A DNA stretch of 5,190 nt from an uncultured bacterium. Lineage in GTDB: Bacteria > Bacillota > Clostridia > Oscillospirales > Butyricicoccaceae. The stretch spans positions 1 to 5,190 of the forward strand of contig CAJMOV010000155.1 in the NCBI GenBank assembly GCA_905215125.1, given 5' to 3'. The number at the start of each line of letters is the position of its first letter. The stretch's first letter is position 1. The notes beneath the pieces were generated by a model. That model was given only the letters and a program-made list of their open reading frames with translations. It searched no databases and had not been told where the DNA came from. Positions 5,110-5,190 of this stretch are shown one piece after another. The position numbers were made by a program, and so were the translations under genes.

Positions 5110-5190
5110 TTAACTTACAAAAAATCCATAAATGACAATAAGAGCAAAGAAAATAAGAGCTGCGCCCCCAATTGCAAGACACCCTCTGAT
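5110..5190 (-). CDS. C-terminal tail of a probable membrane protein (5' end outside window)
   Basis: The minus frame from base 5190 to TAA 5110-5112 gives 26 residues, IRGCLAIGGAALIF and onward to IVIYGFFVS, a transmembrane-helix-like end. The other two minus frames are also open over this short stretch, so the frame is chosen by its helix-like composition and because its stop lies shortly before the terminator at 5066-5032. The family is not recognisable from this tail. Confidence 0.35.
   Translation of the reverse strand: MRGCLAIGGAALIFFALIVIYGFFVS

Overview
The window looks like a stretch of chromosome from a GC-rich anaerobic Firmicute (Clostridia, Oscillospirales-like). This is inferred from about 60% GC in the coding part, strong GGAGG-type ribosome binding sites, and families that are common there (DUF6512, YcxB-like, a clostridial F420-0:gamma-glutamyl ligase-like protein). 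No sequence search was run. No mobile element, CRISPR array, tRNA or rRNA was seen.

Layout. (1) Bases 1-360, plus strand: the C-terminal part of an F420-0:gamma-glutamyl ligase-like protein, cut by the left edge. (2) Bases 366-4594, minus strand: four genes read right to left, namely an AI-2E family transporter/permease (3524-4594), a DUF6512 membrane protein (2984-3478), a two-NBD ABC-F protein (1049-2899) and a YcxB-like membrane protein (366-1043). Gaps are 45 bp, 84 bp and 5 bp. A good sigma-A-like promoter at 4695-4724 lies just upstream of the first gene, and no clear terminator is seen between the genes, so they could be one transcript. GC-rich hairpins sit against the ribosome binding sites of the second and third genes. 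The last gene meets gene 1 tail to tail with only 5 bp between the stop codons. (3) Bases about 4740-5190: a sharply AT-richer stretch (about 37% GC by hand count). It holds a possible 21-codon ORF with a near-perfect Shine-Dalgarno sequence, a 62-bp concentric double palindrome just before it, a good minus-strand intrinsic terminator, and at the right edge the tail of what is probably a small membrane protein.

How the genes may work together: ABC-F proteins act on the ribosome, and the other three proteins of the run are membrane proteins of unknown or poorly known role. Nothing in the sequence proves a shared pathway. The ABC-F/YcxB pair is the most tightly linked, because the SD of YcxB lies inside the last codons of ABC-F. 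The least explained part is the AT-rich 4870-5070 block. No clear new defence or biosynthetic system is visible.
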